Assembly: GCA_022494885.1 (NCBI GenBank)
Contig: JAGVSM010003685.1
Location: 62,001-126,000, forward strand
From: Micrasema longulum
Lineage: Eukaryota; Arthropoda; Insecta; Trichoptera; Brachycentridae
Direction: 5' to 3'
DNA length: 64,000 bases
Shown in pieces: positions 53,538 to 64,000 of the stretch (its first letter is position 1; every line of letters begins with the position of its first letter). The notes beneath the pieces were generated by a model. The model was not told where the DNA came from and did no database searches. It saw only the letters and a list, made by a program, of their open reading frames with translations. The position numbers and the translations under genes are program-made.

Positions 53538-56500
53538 CGCGATGAGGCTCGCAACCCATCAGGTCGCTTCTCTCGGGGGGGCGCAAAGAGGAGGAATTCT
53601 CAGGAATGTAGAATTGCCACTTGGAATGTAAGAGGACGTATGACTGATAAGATGAATGAACTGTGTGATATAATGAAGAATAAATGTATAGATTTATTGT
53701 GTGTCTCTGAGACTTGGAAGAAAGGGAGTGGTTCGATGGAGCACGGTGATACTCTGGTTCTCTGGTCCGGTCTCCCTGAGACGGACAGAGCTTGCCGGGG
53801 TGTTGCTGCGTTTCTATCGCCAAGAATGATAGAGGGCATGAATGAATATGAATTTGTACGTGAGAGACTCATGTTTGTCAGATTTAAGGTCGGACTGACA
53901 AGATTGCTTGTTATCATAGGATACGCTCCTGTCAACTCCGACTGTGAATCTGAGAAGGACGAGTTTTGGACGAGTCTAATGAATGTGATGAATGGGAAAA
54001 AAGATAGCGAAAGGATAGTTTTGGCTGGAGATCTTAATGGTTGGGTGGGAACAAGGAGAGATGGGCTGGAGTCAGCTCTAGGTATGTTTGGGGATGCAAG
54101 AGTGAATGACAATGGGAAAAGACTGCTAGAGGTATGCCTGGAATGGAACCTTTTTGTATCAAATACATTTTTCGAACATAAAGGAATCCACCAATACACA
54201 TGGGAGAGAGGAAATGAAAAGTCGATTATCGATTATGTCATCATTGACTCTAGATTGAAGCCTGTAACTGTCGACACACGTGTGTACAGAGGGGCCGAGA
54301 TGGAATCAGACCATTTTTTAGTGGTCTCAAGGGTGATTCTGTTTAAGGGATGGCGGTCCCAAACAAACAAAGTGCAGGCTCCTTCTAGAGTCAAAGTTGA
54401 AAAACTGCAAAATGCTGACATAAAAGATAATTTTGAAAGATCTGTGAGTCACAGACTGAACGAAAAAGATGTAAAATGTATGGGTATAAACGATATGTGG
54501 GAGTGTTTGAAAATAAGTATGTGCGAGGTGGCGAAAGAAGTGTGCGGTGTGACAACGCTAGGGAGAAAGAAAGGTGATGCGTGGTGGGACGACGAAGTCA
54601 AAAAACTCGTTAAAGAAAAGAAGGATGCGTGGATAAATTTGCTTGCTGTAAAAAAGAATACAATTGAATATGAATCGGCTAAACGCGTGTATGGTGAAAG
54701 TAAGAAAAAGGTTAAGCAGGGTGTATGTGAACGGAAGAAAAAATTGAAGGATGAAGAAAGAATGAAAATGACACACAATTTCCATGAAAACATTAAAGTT
54801 TTCTGGAAAGCTGTGAAAAACTCCAGGAGTAGCAGTGAAAGCGGAGGCATGACAGTTGTTAAAGATAAGGATGGAAAAATGGTGACTAGTGAGAGTGGAA
54901 TAAAGAGAGATGGAAGGAATACTTTGAGGAAGTTTATGAATCGCACACTGGTAACTCGGGCGGTGCCGATGTATCGACATTATCCGAGGTGTGTCTGAAC
55001 GCAAATGATGAGGTAAGTCAGATTAGTATGAAAGAAATTATCAGCGTTGTCAAATGTATGCGGAATGGTAAAGCGCAAGGGTATGACTGTATTGCAGCAG
55101 AGTTTATTAAGTCAGGTGGCAAATTAATTCTCACATGGCTACATAAACTTTTTAACTTGTGTCTCAAGGAGGAAAGGACTCCACCTGATTGGAGGAGGGC
55201 AGTTGTTATGCCGTTATACAAGGGAAAGGGTTCTAAGGTGGAGTGTGGGAATTACAGAGCTATCAGTCTTCTGAGCGCTGTCGGCAAAATGTATGGAAGA
55301 ATACTGATAGAAAGAGTAAGAAACGTGACCAAGGAGAAAGTATGGGATGTACAGAGTGGATTTATGAATGGTAGAGGATGTATGGATCAAATATTTGCAT
55401 TACGCAATATGACAGAAAAGTTTTTGGCGAAAAACCAGAAGCTTTTTTGCGCTTTTGTTGATTTGCAAAAAGCATTTGATCGAGTTGATAGGAAAAAATT
55501 ATGGATGGTTCTATCGGAGTATGGAGTGAGTGACAACCTTGTCCGCGCTATTGCTTCTTTGTACAAAGATAGTGTAGCGTGTGTAAGGGTAAATGGGTCA
55601 TTAACTTCCTGGTTTGACATCCCTAAAGGAGTCAAACAGGGATGTGTAATGTCACCGTGGTTATTCAACATATACATGGATAAATGTATGAAAGAATTGA
55701 AAAGTATGGATGTGGGAGCGAAAATGAGTAATCTAACTGTCAGTTGCCTTCTGTACGCCGATGACGCAGTCCTCCTAGCTGACAGCGAAGAGGAACTGCA
55801 ATCCTTGGTTACAAAGGTTTACGAAGTGTGCAAGGAGAGTGATTTGCTAATGAATGTGCAAAAGTCGAACGTCATGGTCTTTGAAAGAAATGTAACTATG
55901 ACTGAATGTAAGATTGTAGTAAATGGAGATAGTTTGAAACAGGTCGAAGAATTTGTATATCTGGGTAGTATGTTTACTAGAGATGGAAATATGGACAAGG
56001 ATATTGAAAGGAGGGTTAGTGCCGGTAACAGAGTTAATGGTGCCTTAAAGTCTGTCGTAGCAAATAAGTGTCTATCGCAAGAGGCTAAATTAGCAGTTCA
56101 TAATGGAGTTCTGGTACCAACCCTAATGTATGGAAGCGAAGCATGGAGTTGGAAAAAAAGGGACGAAAGTAGACTGAATGCTGTTGAAATGCGATCCCTC
56201 AGGCGAATGTGCGGAAAAACAATGTATGATAGGTGCCCTAATGTCGAAATTAGAGCAGAATGCAAGGCTGAGTTAAGCATTATCGACAAAATTAAGAAAG
56301 GTCTTTTGCGATGGTTCGGTCATGTGGAGCGAATGAATGATGAAAGAACGGCTAAAAAGATTTATGATGCGAATGTGTCTGGTGGTAGAAGTCGAGGAAG
56401 GCCGAGAAAGACATGGCATGATCAAGTACAACAAATTCTTGAAAGTGGTCATGTGAAAAGTCGGAATAATCGACGTGCGTGCATGAGAAGATGTATGAAT

Positions 56501-56584
56501 GTGAAGGAAGCAAAGGAAGTGTGCCAGGACAGAGTGGTGTGGCGTTCTATCCTCTCTGCCTACCCCTCCGGGGAAATGGCGTGA
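53538..56584 (+). pseudogene. RTE ORF2: APE-type endonuclease and reverse transcriptase, one frameshift
   Basis: The protein nicks target DNA and copies its own RNA there. The N-terminal endonuclease shows IATWNVRG (about 53606), LCVSETW (53701), GYAPVNSD, LAGDLNGWVG (54022), SIIDYVIID and ESDHFLVVSRV (54304). A basic linker follows. The RT shows NGKAQGYDCIAAEFIK, NYRAISLLSAVGKMYGRIL, the catalytic FVDLQKAFDRVD (55454), GVKQGCVMSPWLFNIYMD, YADDAVLLAD (55754) and VYLGSMFTRDG. The C-terminus has RRMCGKTMYDR, RWFGHVERMNDER and GRPRKTWHDQVQQI, with stop TGA at 56582-56584. A one-base deletion near 54905 moves reading from the first frame (which runs to 54998) into a second. Catalytic residues look intact. 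The first frame is also open 5' of the element, but residues before 53538 are flank, and no in-frame ATG occurs before 53640. Confidence 0.93.
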
Positions 56585-56603
56585 TGGTTAGTTAGTTAGT
56601 TAG
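53538..56603 (+). mobile_element. RTE-clade non-LTR retrotransposon, near full length, 14-bp TSD
   Basis: The 14-mer TTAACTCGTTTTGT at 53524-53537 recurs at 56604-56617, bounding a 3066-bp insertion. It has a very short 5' region, one long coding region (endonuclease then RT) and almost no 3' UTR. It ends in GGTTAGTTAGTTAGTTAG (tetranucleotide tail). These are hallmarks of RTE elements. The perfect duplication implies a fairly recent insertion. Truncated relatives lie at 25.9, 31.0 and 50.2 kb. Confidence 0.95.
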
Positions 56604-56617
56604 TTAACTCGTTTTGT

Positions 56618-57034
56618 GATTTTTGACAAAAAGCTGGCTTTTTGTTTTTGACGGCAGTGAACGTTGTATTAATATTATAATGCATATAATGTCATCAATA
56701 AATTAAAACAAAAATATTAATATTTTGATGTTCATGTTAACCTTTTGGTTGCGGAAGCTGCATCGTTTGAGCCACTTTAGCTATTATAGCCATGGCCAAT
56801 GCATCACGCGTCACTCGGTCAGTGTCGGACATCTGACTCCGCAATCACATACCGCCGCACATCATTCAGTCAACCGAGTTTGGGGCATATTGCATGATTA
56901 ATTAGGGCCGAGTAACGGTCACCTGACTTGTTCAAATGGATCGATACGTTATGATTAATTATGCATCGCGTCACCCCGGCCTATAAAGGTTAGATCAAAA
57001 TTTATGTAATACTCTGCTCGAAGCTGCCCGGTTA
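56618..57034. other. Unassigned DNA
   Basis: Moderately AT-rich. CATCGCGTCACCCCGGCCTA and similar GC words occur, but no gene or repeat is recognised. Confidence 0.35.
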
Positions 57035-57200
57035 ACCTTTGTTTTAGGCTTCGTATTTAACAATACTTTAAGTTCGCCTAAATGTTTGTGGAAAAAGACT
57101 GGATTAACATAATACATCACAAAAGTGGCCACTTAAACCTGCCAACGACAGGTCATAAGCCCTGTAAATACCTAGACTTTCATATTTCCTTCTTAAAATG
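57035..57200 (-). repeat. Foldback family D, fragment
   Basis: AAGTGGCCACTTAAACCTGC + CAACGACAGGTCATAAGCCC and TGTAAATACCTAGACTTTCA are the reverse complement of the family D left arm. CTAAATGTTTGTGGAAAAAG + ACTGGATT belongs to the terminal arm. Confidence 0.6.
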
Positions 57201-57310
57201 TTATTTTATAATTCATTTTCGGTCGAATTTTGTTAGAGAAAAGCGTTTTAAATTTTTTTATACCAAAGTACTGTATTTTAATTCCATGTTTACATTACAT
57301 TTTTTTAAAC

Positions 57311-57483
57311 TTTTTTTTGCACCACAACAGGCCAGGAGGCCTAATTACAGTGGTGAATTACATCACAGAGCACCTAGGTTTGAGAAAAATCACGTTTTAA
57401 TTTTTGTGTTCTCACCGGGAATCGAACCCGGAACCTTCCGTGCGTGAGTCAAGCGTCTTGACCACCACACCACGGAGGCCGCC
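57311..57483 (-). mobile_element. SINE-B copy
   Basis: Head GGCGGCCTCCGTGGTGTGGT, B box GGTTCCGGGTTCGATTCCC, body AATTCACCACTGTAATTAGG and CTCCTGGCCTGTTGTGGTGC. About 90% identical to 28862-29033. Poly-T on the left is its A-tail. The plus-strand frame at 57082-57447 is spurious. Confidence 0.9.
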
Positions 57484-57494
57484 ATGTTAATGTT

Positions 57495-57846
57495 ATCTGT
57501 CCGAGCGGATTAAGAATACAGTTCTGCGTTTGAAATAAAACTAGAATCCTCAAAAATGCTTTCGACTCGATAGCTACTCTCAGGTAAACGTTCTGAATCA
57601 GAAAATCGAGTAGAGATAAGTCCACCTCGTAGTGTAGTGGTTGGCGCGTTTTCTTACCATGCTTGAGGTCCTGGGATCGATTCGATAAAATATTAATTTG
57701 AAAAGTCATTCCTGGTATGGCACCTGAAGCATAAGGCTGATCACCTTAGCCGCTTCCAACAAATGATCGATATACGCTGCATTTAGTGTACCAATGCAGT
57801 GCCCTATACACCATCGGGTGCGGACAGGGTAGGATTATGATGATTA
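57495..57846 (+). mobile_element. SINE-A variant with extended 5' part
   Basis: The leader TTCGACTCGATAGCTACTCT + CAGGTAAACG (also at 7.5 kb, minus strand) precedes a tRNA-like head from 57620 (GTCCACCTCGTAGTGTAGTG, GGTCCTGGGATCGATTC). The SINE-A body (GGCACCTGAAGCATAAGGCT, GTACCAATGCAGTGCCCTAT) follows, with a GATTATGATGATTATAAT tail. Confidence 0.8.
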
Positions 57847-58004
57847 TAATTACGTATAGCGAATATTTCGAGTAAAATCGCTTATTATTATCTTTGAAAA
57901 CAAGCTACAGGTATTTTTTTTTAGAATCGAGGATTTGCATTGTATTTAGTACTAGCTACTTTAGTAATTTGTAATGCCACTCAAAGAAAGAAAATGTTTG
58001 TGTT

Positions 58005-58208
58005 TTAATTGTTTTTATTTAAGTGCTTTTGGATACACGATATTATTGTTTTTTTTTCTGGTGCGTACACGACTAAATCGGAAGGTTTTAAGACGCGTGA
58101 GCAGGCCACATACAGCTGTCTATGTGAGAAACGGGGATTTAATATTATTTTTTTTGTGTTTCTTATTGAATTCGGTAATCTTCGTGGGCGTGCGCGTGCG
58201 CACAACAA
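58005..58208 (-). pseudogene. Helitron helicase (RepHel) C-terminal fragment
   Basis: The minus-strand frame contains NPRFSHRQLYVACSRVLKPS followed by DLVVYAPEKKT. QLYVACSRV is the conserved last helicase motif of Pif1-type helicases, and the following APE-KT stretch is typical of Helitron RepHel proteins. Helitrons move by rolling-circle replication, with Rep and helicase in one protein. Only about 65 residues remain and neither Rep nor the other helicase motifs are present. Overlapping plus-strand frames (57974-58263) are spurious. Confidence 0.75.
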
Positions 58209-58210
58209 CC

Positions 58211-58754
58211 CACCAAAGTTTAATCGCTATCAGATGAATGGTATAGGAACTCTTATGGGATAAACAAAGATTTATTTTTATTTTCATACACAATAACAAT
58301 ATTGATGTGTATTCTCGCCCTTAAATTATTGAATATTTAGTATAAAAAAATTGCAGAGTTGTCCTAATCGTATAAAAATATAAGGTTAATCTTACGCTTA
58401 AGATATCAAGTTCAGGGCGATATAGGAAATATTTTGCTTTTGTATTAAGAACTTTGTTTACACAAATTTTCTGTTTTTTATTTCTTTTTTTTATGCGGTT
58501 TAGACATTTCGTCGCTTCAATTCGTTTTGTCCAACAAACTTTAACACAAATCTGCAGAAATTAAACTGCCTTAAAGTTTTTTTTTACGAAATAGGCATAA
58601 ATAATGACTACAACCTGAGACAAAATTCGTTAAAAAACTGTTTAAACATTTTTTAATTTTTTTTATTTTAGTAAAATAGTTACCATTAAAATAATAATTA
58701 AAATAGCCGCAGAGCCAATTCCACCATATAAAATAAAATTGTGTATTTGAGCAC
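58211..58754. other. Unassigned AT-rich DNA
   Basis: Nothing recognisable. Confidence 0.4.
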
Positions 58755-58922
58755 TTATGGTGGTCTCAACATATCCTGCCATCGCTCGAACAAGGGTGAA
58801 TGGACGTACCCTGCAGTGGCTTGGAGAAACGCGTTATTGGAGCTTTTCAGGCGTTCCCATAAGCTCCAGGCTCTTCGGCGAAGTAGGGCAGCGAAGGTGT
58901 TTACCCGTCCAGATGTGAACAT
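58755..58922 (-). pseudogene. Probable LINE ORF2 C-terminus (55 codons)
   Basis: The minus-strand frame from ATG at 58920-58922 to TAA at 58755-58757 encodes MFTSGRVNTFAALLRRRAWS, then LWERLKSSNNAFLQATAGYV and HSPLFERWQDMLRPP. Short basic-aromatic endings of this type close many LINE ORF2 proteins. The segment is about 50% GC and sits alone in AT-rich DNA. The plus strand is also open (58741-58974), but its product looks less natural. A host exon is the alternative. Confidence 0.4.
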
Positions 58923-59124
58923 TTTAGATCACACTGCAGTACCTAGGCAGTCCTATGCAGTTTTAAAAAAATAAAATTTTCATTTGAATTAAATTGAAAG
59001 TAAATTAAAAAAATTACTTTTATTCAGTAAAAAAATGATAATATATAATATTACCTTAGAATATATTTGTGAATTGCAAATAAATTTAAAAACAAACAAA
59101 TTATGTACCTACGTAATTGTTCAT

Positions 59125-59350
59125 ATCAGCACCTTATGATGTATAGGCACTGAATCGATAAATCGTAGCGTATCTTCATCATTTTTCTTATATGAAGGTA
59201 AGTGGATCAGTCTTACGTTTCAGTTGCCAGTTCAGGGACTATGAAATATTCTAATGTACAAACATCTTTTTAAATAAATATTTCATATCACCCATGTCAG
59301 GAATCGAACCCGAGACCTCTTGCGTGGGAGGCAAATGCGATGACCACTAC
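59125..59350 (-). mobile_element. SINE-A copy, head slightly truncated
   Basis: The reverse complement lacks the first dozen or so bases of the tRNA-like head but keeps B box GGGTTCGATTCC, ATATTTCATAGTCCCTGAAC and the 3' region, ending CCTATACATCATAAGGTGC. The 3' part is diverged. Confidence 0.8.
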
Positions 59351-60742
59351 TTAAAATAATTTACAACTTAGTTATTGAACCACACAATAACTACTGTAAC
59401 AGCTTGTTATTTTTATCAATCGAAGAAAATTTTAACTTACTTATCAATTTTTAAAAAAAAGACTTTAGATCTTTAAAAATCAGATACAAAACGGTAAATT
59501 CGATTTTAATTGAATGAATACTACTAGCATAAAAAACAAAAAGTAATTTACTATACAGTGATATTTGTGTAAAAGATTATTTATTTTTAAAAAAACACTG
59601 AATTTTGGAAAAAAATGTCTATCATAGCTAACATAAACATAATCACAATACCAGAAAAAAGGTACGAATTGGACTACCATTTATAAAAAAGACGAAGTTT
59701 CAAAATTCCGTTTTATATAGACCAGTAAAAAAATATGACATGGGAAAAAATATCAAAATTTAAACTGAAGGTAGATAAAAACACATGTGTCAAAGAACTT
59801 GTAAATAAAATATATTTACTTAGTTATTATTAGAACATATATTACAATATGTTTATTTGTACATTACTTCGGGATTTAAAATAAAAATAAAAATAACTTC
59901 CTGATTTATTTTCCACTGGTCTACAAAAGTAATTACCATCATAAACTTTTACAAAATCATCCACTTACGTCGGAGTTATAGAAACAACCTTTCCCTGATT
60001 ATGAACTTGGAATAGAAATGGCAGATTAAACGGACTGTTTCCTGGTGATAAAATGTTTAGGTTTACTGCGTAGGTAGTTACTTAAGCAATCGAAATTTGG
60101 AGTAATTTAATGAGTTGTGTATCTGACAGAAAAGCTTACGTACATGACTATATGGTAAATCCCTGCCCATATTTTGCAAAACTTTTTTTATTGCAAAGCT
60201 AAGTTTCAAACGTTTGAATTCGTATGAATGGACCAAACATTTAGATAAAAAAATAAAAAAACGACAAAAATATTTATTTTTTCAATTCCATTTATTATTA
60301 TTTAGTATTTTTATATAGCGGCATGTTCGAATATATATCGATACATCTTCTGTGTTCATATATTCAATGTTGTTTAGGAGAGCACGTTCAGTTGGCATTA
60401 ATTTTAGTTCCCGATGTGCATACAGTTATTATTAATAGTTTTTATTTTTTATTTTTTTTTATTTTATTATTTTTTCACGCCCATAAGGCGTTTACATACA
60501 TGAAAATTTTACAAAATATAAGTATATAAACAACATTAAATTTAAAAAATACAATATAAAGCAACAAAAGATTTTTGATGGATGATTGATGGTTATATCA
60601 AATTTTAGATAGAAGCTAGATTGTCACACCTCTTACAACTTTTTTTATTTCTTATTTTAGGAGTTGCGTTTTTATTTATCTTGCTTATGATTTACAAGTT
60701 TTATATTTAAAAAAAATAGATTTTTCTGCAATAATATTATTT
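59351..60742. other. Unassigned AT-rich DNA
   Basis: No supported gene. Frames at 59480-59680 and 60323-60529 are low-complexity. Confidence 0.4.
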
Positions 60743-60945
60743 TAAGTTGATCTAAAACTGCTGGGAACCGGAAAGATATGCTAAAGTGGGCCAATCAAGA
60801 ACTTCTCAGCATTTGCTCATGTGGAAAGCAAACCATTTAAAACTCTTCAGGAGAAACCGGCCTATTAACAGTAGTCAACAGGCCTCCCGTTCCAATAGAA
60901 GAGTATTCGGCATTTCGTTCCCTACTTTGGTTTATTTTACCAATT
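60743..60945 (-). repeat. Dispersed repeat J, copy 2
   Basis: Opposite strand relative to 53141-53326. CTTCTCAGCATTTGCTCATG, CTCTTCAGGAGAAACCGGCC and AACAGTAGTCAACAGGCCTC are shared. The plus-strand frame at 60786-60971 is spurious. Confidence 0.7.
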
Positions 60946-61640
60946 ACCTGCACTATTTTGACCATGTATGATACTACCTCTCCTGTGAGTTCTTTATTAC
61001 CTATCACTCATAGGATGTCGAGTAGATCCCCGCGCATTGCCGTTTCTTTATTCAGCGACCCCTTAGAAACCACTCCTCTACCCCTCAGCGGTTCCCAACC
61101 CCGGAGCTCGGAGCCTGTGCTATAAAGGATAGAAACAGATGGCAAAAATATAATTAAAGGAAATAGAACGGTGTTACAGCTGTCAAAAGAAGGTTGTCAC
61201 GTTACTCAAAGCGTGATAAGAAAATCCTCCTTGTGCTAACACATAATTTCTATGTTCCTACTCAGCTATTTTCCATTTTAGCGAATAACAGACTTATTTG
61301 TTGGCTTCAAACAGTCGTGCTATTTTGTCCCTAAAGCTAAAAATAGCCTAATCTCTCGCATTAAGTTCTTTAATGTCTCAGATTTATACAGTCTTAGTAT
61401 TAAATTTGTTCCCAACTTAGTTCATTAAATTTACGTTATTTGTTAACTTGTATACTTTGTGTAGGTCGTAAATGTCATTCTATTTTATCATCCATTTTGG
61501 TTACTTTTTAGATTTAGACATTTAATCAGTCTGTGAATAAAATATGTTCCTATATACCAGTGGCGAATGGTGATTTTATTTACCGGTAAGCTATAAAAAA
61601 ATCATATATTTGTACCTACATAGGAGGTATATAATACAGT
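60946..61640. other. Unassigned DNA with a possible hAT terminus
   Basis: CAGCGGTTCCCAACCCCGGA at 61086 resembles the CAGNGGTTCTCAA-type ends of some hAT elements. No partner end or transposase is visible. Confidence 0.3.
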
Positions 61641-61675
61641 ATACAGTATATATAATACAGTATATATACAGTATA

Positions 61676-61712
<37 letters not shown>
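61641..61712. repeat. TA-rich microsatellite
   Basis: Dinucleotide TA runs interrupted by CAG and CA. It adjoins the 3' end of family G copy 4, as in copy 3, so it is probably that element's tail. Confidence 0.85.
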
Positions 61713-61713
<1 letters not shown>

Positions 61714-62070
61714 GTTGGATAATTTATATAGCGCCATTTTTGTGAAAATCACCTCAAGAACGCTGTACAATTAATAAATATCCCATTACGTCTTGCAGCT
61801 ACAGAGCGCATTGACAGTTAGAAATTTAGCCCCCATTTACACATTTTAAAAATTGACAAATAAATTCATTGTATTAAAGATATTTAAAAAAAAAAAAATA
61901 TGAGTAGTAAAAAGAAGTAAGATTACAACACGTCTTGCAGCCAGCTACTAAGCGTATAGACGATTGGGATTCTAGACCCCATTTACAAAATTTAGGTTTT
62001 TTAAAGTTGATATATGAAAGCTAGATAGCCATCATCGTGCAGCTACAAAGCGCATGGACGAGTAGAATTC
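61713..62070 (-). repeat. Family G, copy 4
   Basis: The reverse complement has three units, each with ATGCGCT(C/T)TGTAGCTGCA or a variant, near 62045, 61945 and 61800. It ends with TACAGCGTTCTTGAGGTGAT, TTTCACAAAAATGGCGCTAT and ATAAATTATCCAACTA. Confidence 0.8.
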
Positions 62071-63657
62071 CAGCAAAGTTAAAAAAGTTAAAAAAGTGTA
62101 TAATTGTAATGCCGTATTAAGCCGACTTCATGAACTCGGCAATAGTTGTTCCCACATATCGGATATATTTAATGTGGGGTATTGTTCTTATAGAACAAAC
62201 CTTATAAACTTTTTCAAAGATGAGTAGTAATCATATTTAATGTAGTTACTTCATATATGATTTTCTGTTTTTTTTTTTTATATATATTTTTATTATAAAC
62301 CTTATTATGTTTAAAATTTGATTTACTTTTTATATTAATTTTTAAAGTTCTCGTATACTTTTTATTTCAAACTTTTGTTTTATTTAAACTTTTTTTTTTC
62401 TTAAATATTATGTTATATAATTTTTAGGCTTGATTATTGTTCCTAAGTTTTGAGTGCAAATATGTAGTTTAAAAAATATCAAACCTTATATGTTTATATT
62501 ATAAATTTGTAAAAGGCAATTATGCCGTGTATGTTAATAAAAAAATAAAAAAAAGTTAAGATGATATCAATAAATTTACAAAAAAATAGAGCATAGTAGT
62601 AAGTTTGTCAAGTGTTCATGCCAAGAAGTAAGCAATAAAAAACTAAATAAACAAAACACTGTTTCAACTTCATGGTTAACAAAAGGAGATAGATGTCCAA
62701 AGAGAAGCTTTTGTAAGCAGTAAGCAGTAGGTAGTAGGTAGTGTAAGTAATATATACTATAAATTGATATTTTTCTGTGGTTTTGTGTGATACAACAACT
62801 CTCATCCATGAAATCAACTCAAACGATGTAACTCCGTGATACATTATATTATATAGATAATCCATTACTTAAATATATAATTCATTAAAAAATAAATAAA
62901 ATATACCGCTATGAATTTAGTCGATATTAGGTATTCAATTAAAATGTCAACTGGCCGCATTGTTCTAGTAATTAATAGTGCCAAAACCGGCCGCGTGGAG
63001 CGCTATATGTCCTGCAATGTGACGCATGAAAGTAATTATGGTCTTATGTCAAAAGTACCATCTCAAAGAAAAATAGTCCTTAAGAAACATTGTTTGAAAT
63101 ACTGTTTTCCAAATCAAGAATCTTCAAATAATTTGTGTAATCTGCAAGTTTAATCTAGGAGAAAAAACCCACACTTAGGTTAATACATTCAAAATATAGT
63201 ATACTTATTTGTATGAAAAAATAAGCTGCAATAATCGGCTAGTTTCTTGGCTCACCCACCGCAGGCGCTGGCGCTGGGCGCGCTTTATTACAATTGATAT
63301 TTATATTAGGATAAAAATACAAACGGTGGAAATGTTTTAATTAATTATTTATTTGTTATGTAAAACATTATTATGGTTAGACAAATATAATGGTTAGCTG
63401 CGCATAATCGCTTCTATACACGGTTCGCCCCTGCTTTATTATACATGAGCAGGACTTATAATATAAAACGGTACATTTCGGTATGCAAAAATCCTGTATG
63501 TTTTTTTTGTACAACAACAGGCGCAATAACACCACATAACATCCAGGTCGATTTTCATCAAAACAATTCTAGAAGATATTAACAAAACTCACCAAAAATC
63601 GTTATATTGGCATTATAAAATAAAATCGAGATTTTTTTGAGGGCCTGTATTACATTT
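62071..63657. other. Unassigned AT-rich DNA
   Basis: The 80-codon plus frame at 62911-63153 has no domain or splice support. GC-rich words at 63256-63290 (CACCGCAGGCGCTGGCGCTG) are isolated. Confidence 0.35.
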
Positions 63658-63905
63658 GTCGGCCTCGTGGTGTAATGGTCAGAGCAAATACCTGCCATGC
63701 AAGAGGTCTCTGGTTTGATTCCCGACAAGGTTGAATGAAATATTTATTTGAAAGGTTGTTTTCACACTAGAATATTTCATAGTCCCTGGACTGGTACCCT
63801 ATCATCTTACCTTCATGTAACAAAATGATCAAGATACACTCTGATTGGTGTACCAATGCAGTGTCCTATGCACCATTAGGTGCGGAAAGGGAAAAATGAT
63901 GATGT
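63658..63905 (+). mobile_element. SINE-A copy
   Basis: Head GTCGGCCTCGTGGTGTAATG, B box TGGTTTGATTCCCGAC, body ACTAGAATATTTCATAGTCC, 3' end CACCATTAGGTGCGGAAAGG and an ATGATGATG tail. A short deletion follows GGTACC in the body. Confidence 0.9.
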
Positions 63906-64000
63906 ATCGCTGTCACTATTTGTGCTTAGTATAATATTTGTTTTATAGCTTCATTAGTGACTGGGAAAGAATAGCTGAAAACTGCAAATAAAATAATCTT

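Noticed and set aside
54449..55004. Long minus-strand frames opposite the RTE coding region
   Set aside because: Antisense of an established RTE protein. Their hydrophobic Ser/Phe-rich products are typical antisense artefacts.
56585..56605. GTTAGTTAGTTAG as a telomeric-type repeat
   Set aside because: The unit is TTAG, not the insect TTAGG, and it lies exactly at the RTE 3' end, where such tails are normal.
62911..63153. 80-codon plus-strand frame
   Set aside because: No recognisable domain, transcription or splice signals. It might be part of an unrecognised repeat.

Overview
The window is AT-rich eukaryotic DNA with almost no conserved gene content. It is most likely from an arthropod, probably an insect. 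This rests on the transposon types (RTE, L2-like and Jockey/CR1-like LINEs, a DD41D mariner-type transposase, Helitron, Penelope-like repeats, several tRNA-derived SINE families), on a GT-AG bounded exon, and on the lack of operon-like coding. I cannot name the species. There are no rRNA genes, CRISPR arrays, prokaryotic operons or convincing stand-alone tRNA genes.

Layout. 0-9 kb: interspersed repeats, Penelope-like terminal sequence with a hammerhead-type motif, and three 3' pieces of one LINE family (2.1, 2.9-3.9 and 8.2-8.7 kb) beside a second LINE reverse transcriptase (RT) remnant (3.9-4.7 kb). 9-21 kb: a broken mariner-type element (10.3-11.5 kb), three further LINE RT remnants (12.7-13.7, 14.8-15.7 and 17.1-18.3 kb), foldback elements, and a SINE inserted in another transposon (19.4-20.3 kb). 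21-37 kb: mostly unassigned AT-rich DNA with RTE 3' ends at 25.9 and 31.0 kb, one good host exon on the minus strand (28401-28503), a cruciform-like foldback (31.5 kb), and a small candidate membrane-protein gene on the plus strand (37.08-37.37 kb). 37-53 kb: MITE-like repeats, SINEs, a 130-bp tandem array (42.3-42.9 kb) and an associated dispersed repeat. 53.5-56.6 kb: the best preserved element, an RTE-clade retrotransposon with 14-bp target-site duplications, endonuclease and RT domains, and one apparent frameshift. 57-64 kb: SINEs, a Helitron helicase remnant, a LINE C-terminus and further repeats.

How the parts relate. Autonomous and non-autonomous elements appear to be paired. The L2-like LINE at 14.8-15.7 kb shares its 3' tail with a reiterated SINE-like family (family G, four copies). 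The tRNA-derived SINE-A family ends in sequence resembling the RTE 3' end. LINE-1 copies keep a 16-bp palindrome in their 3' region even where its sequence has changed. Letters A-M and names such as LINE-1 are local labels used only in this annotation, not database names. All family assignments come from reading the sequence; no database search was possible.
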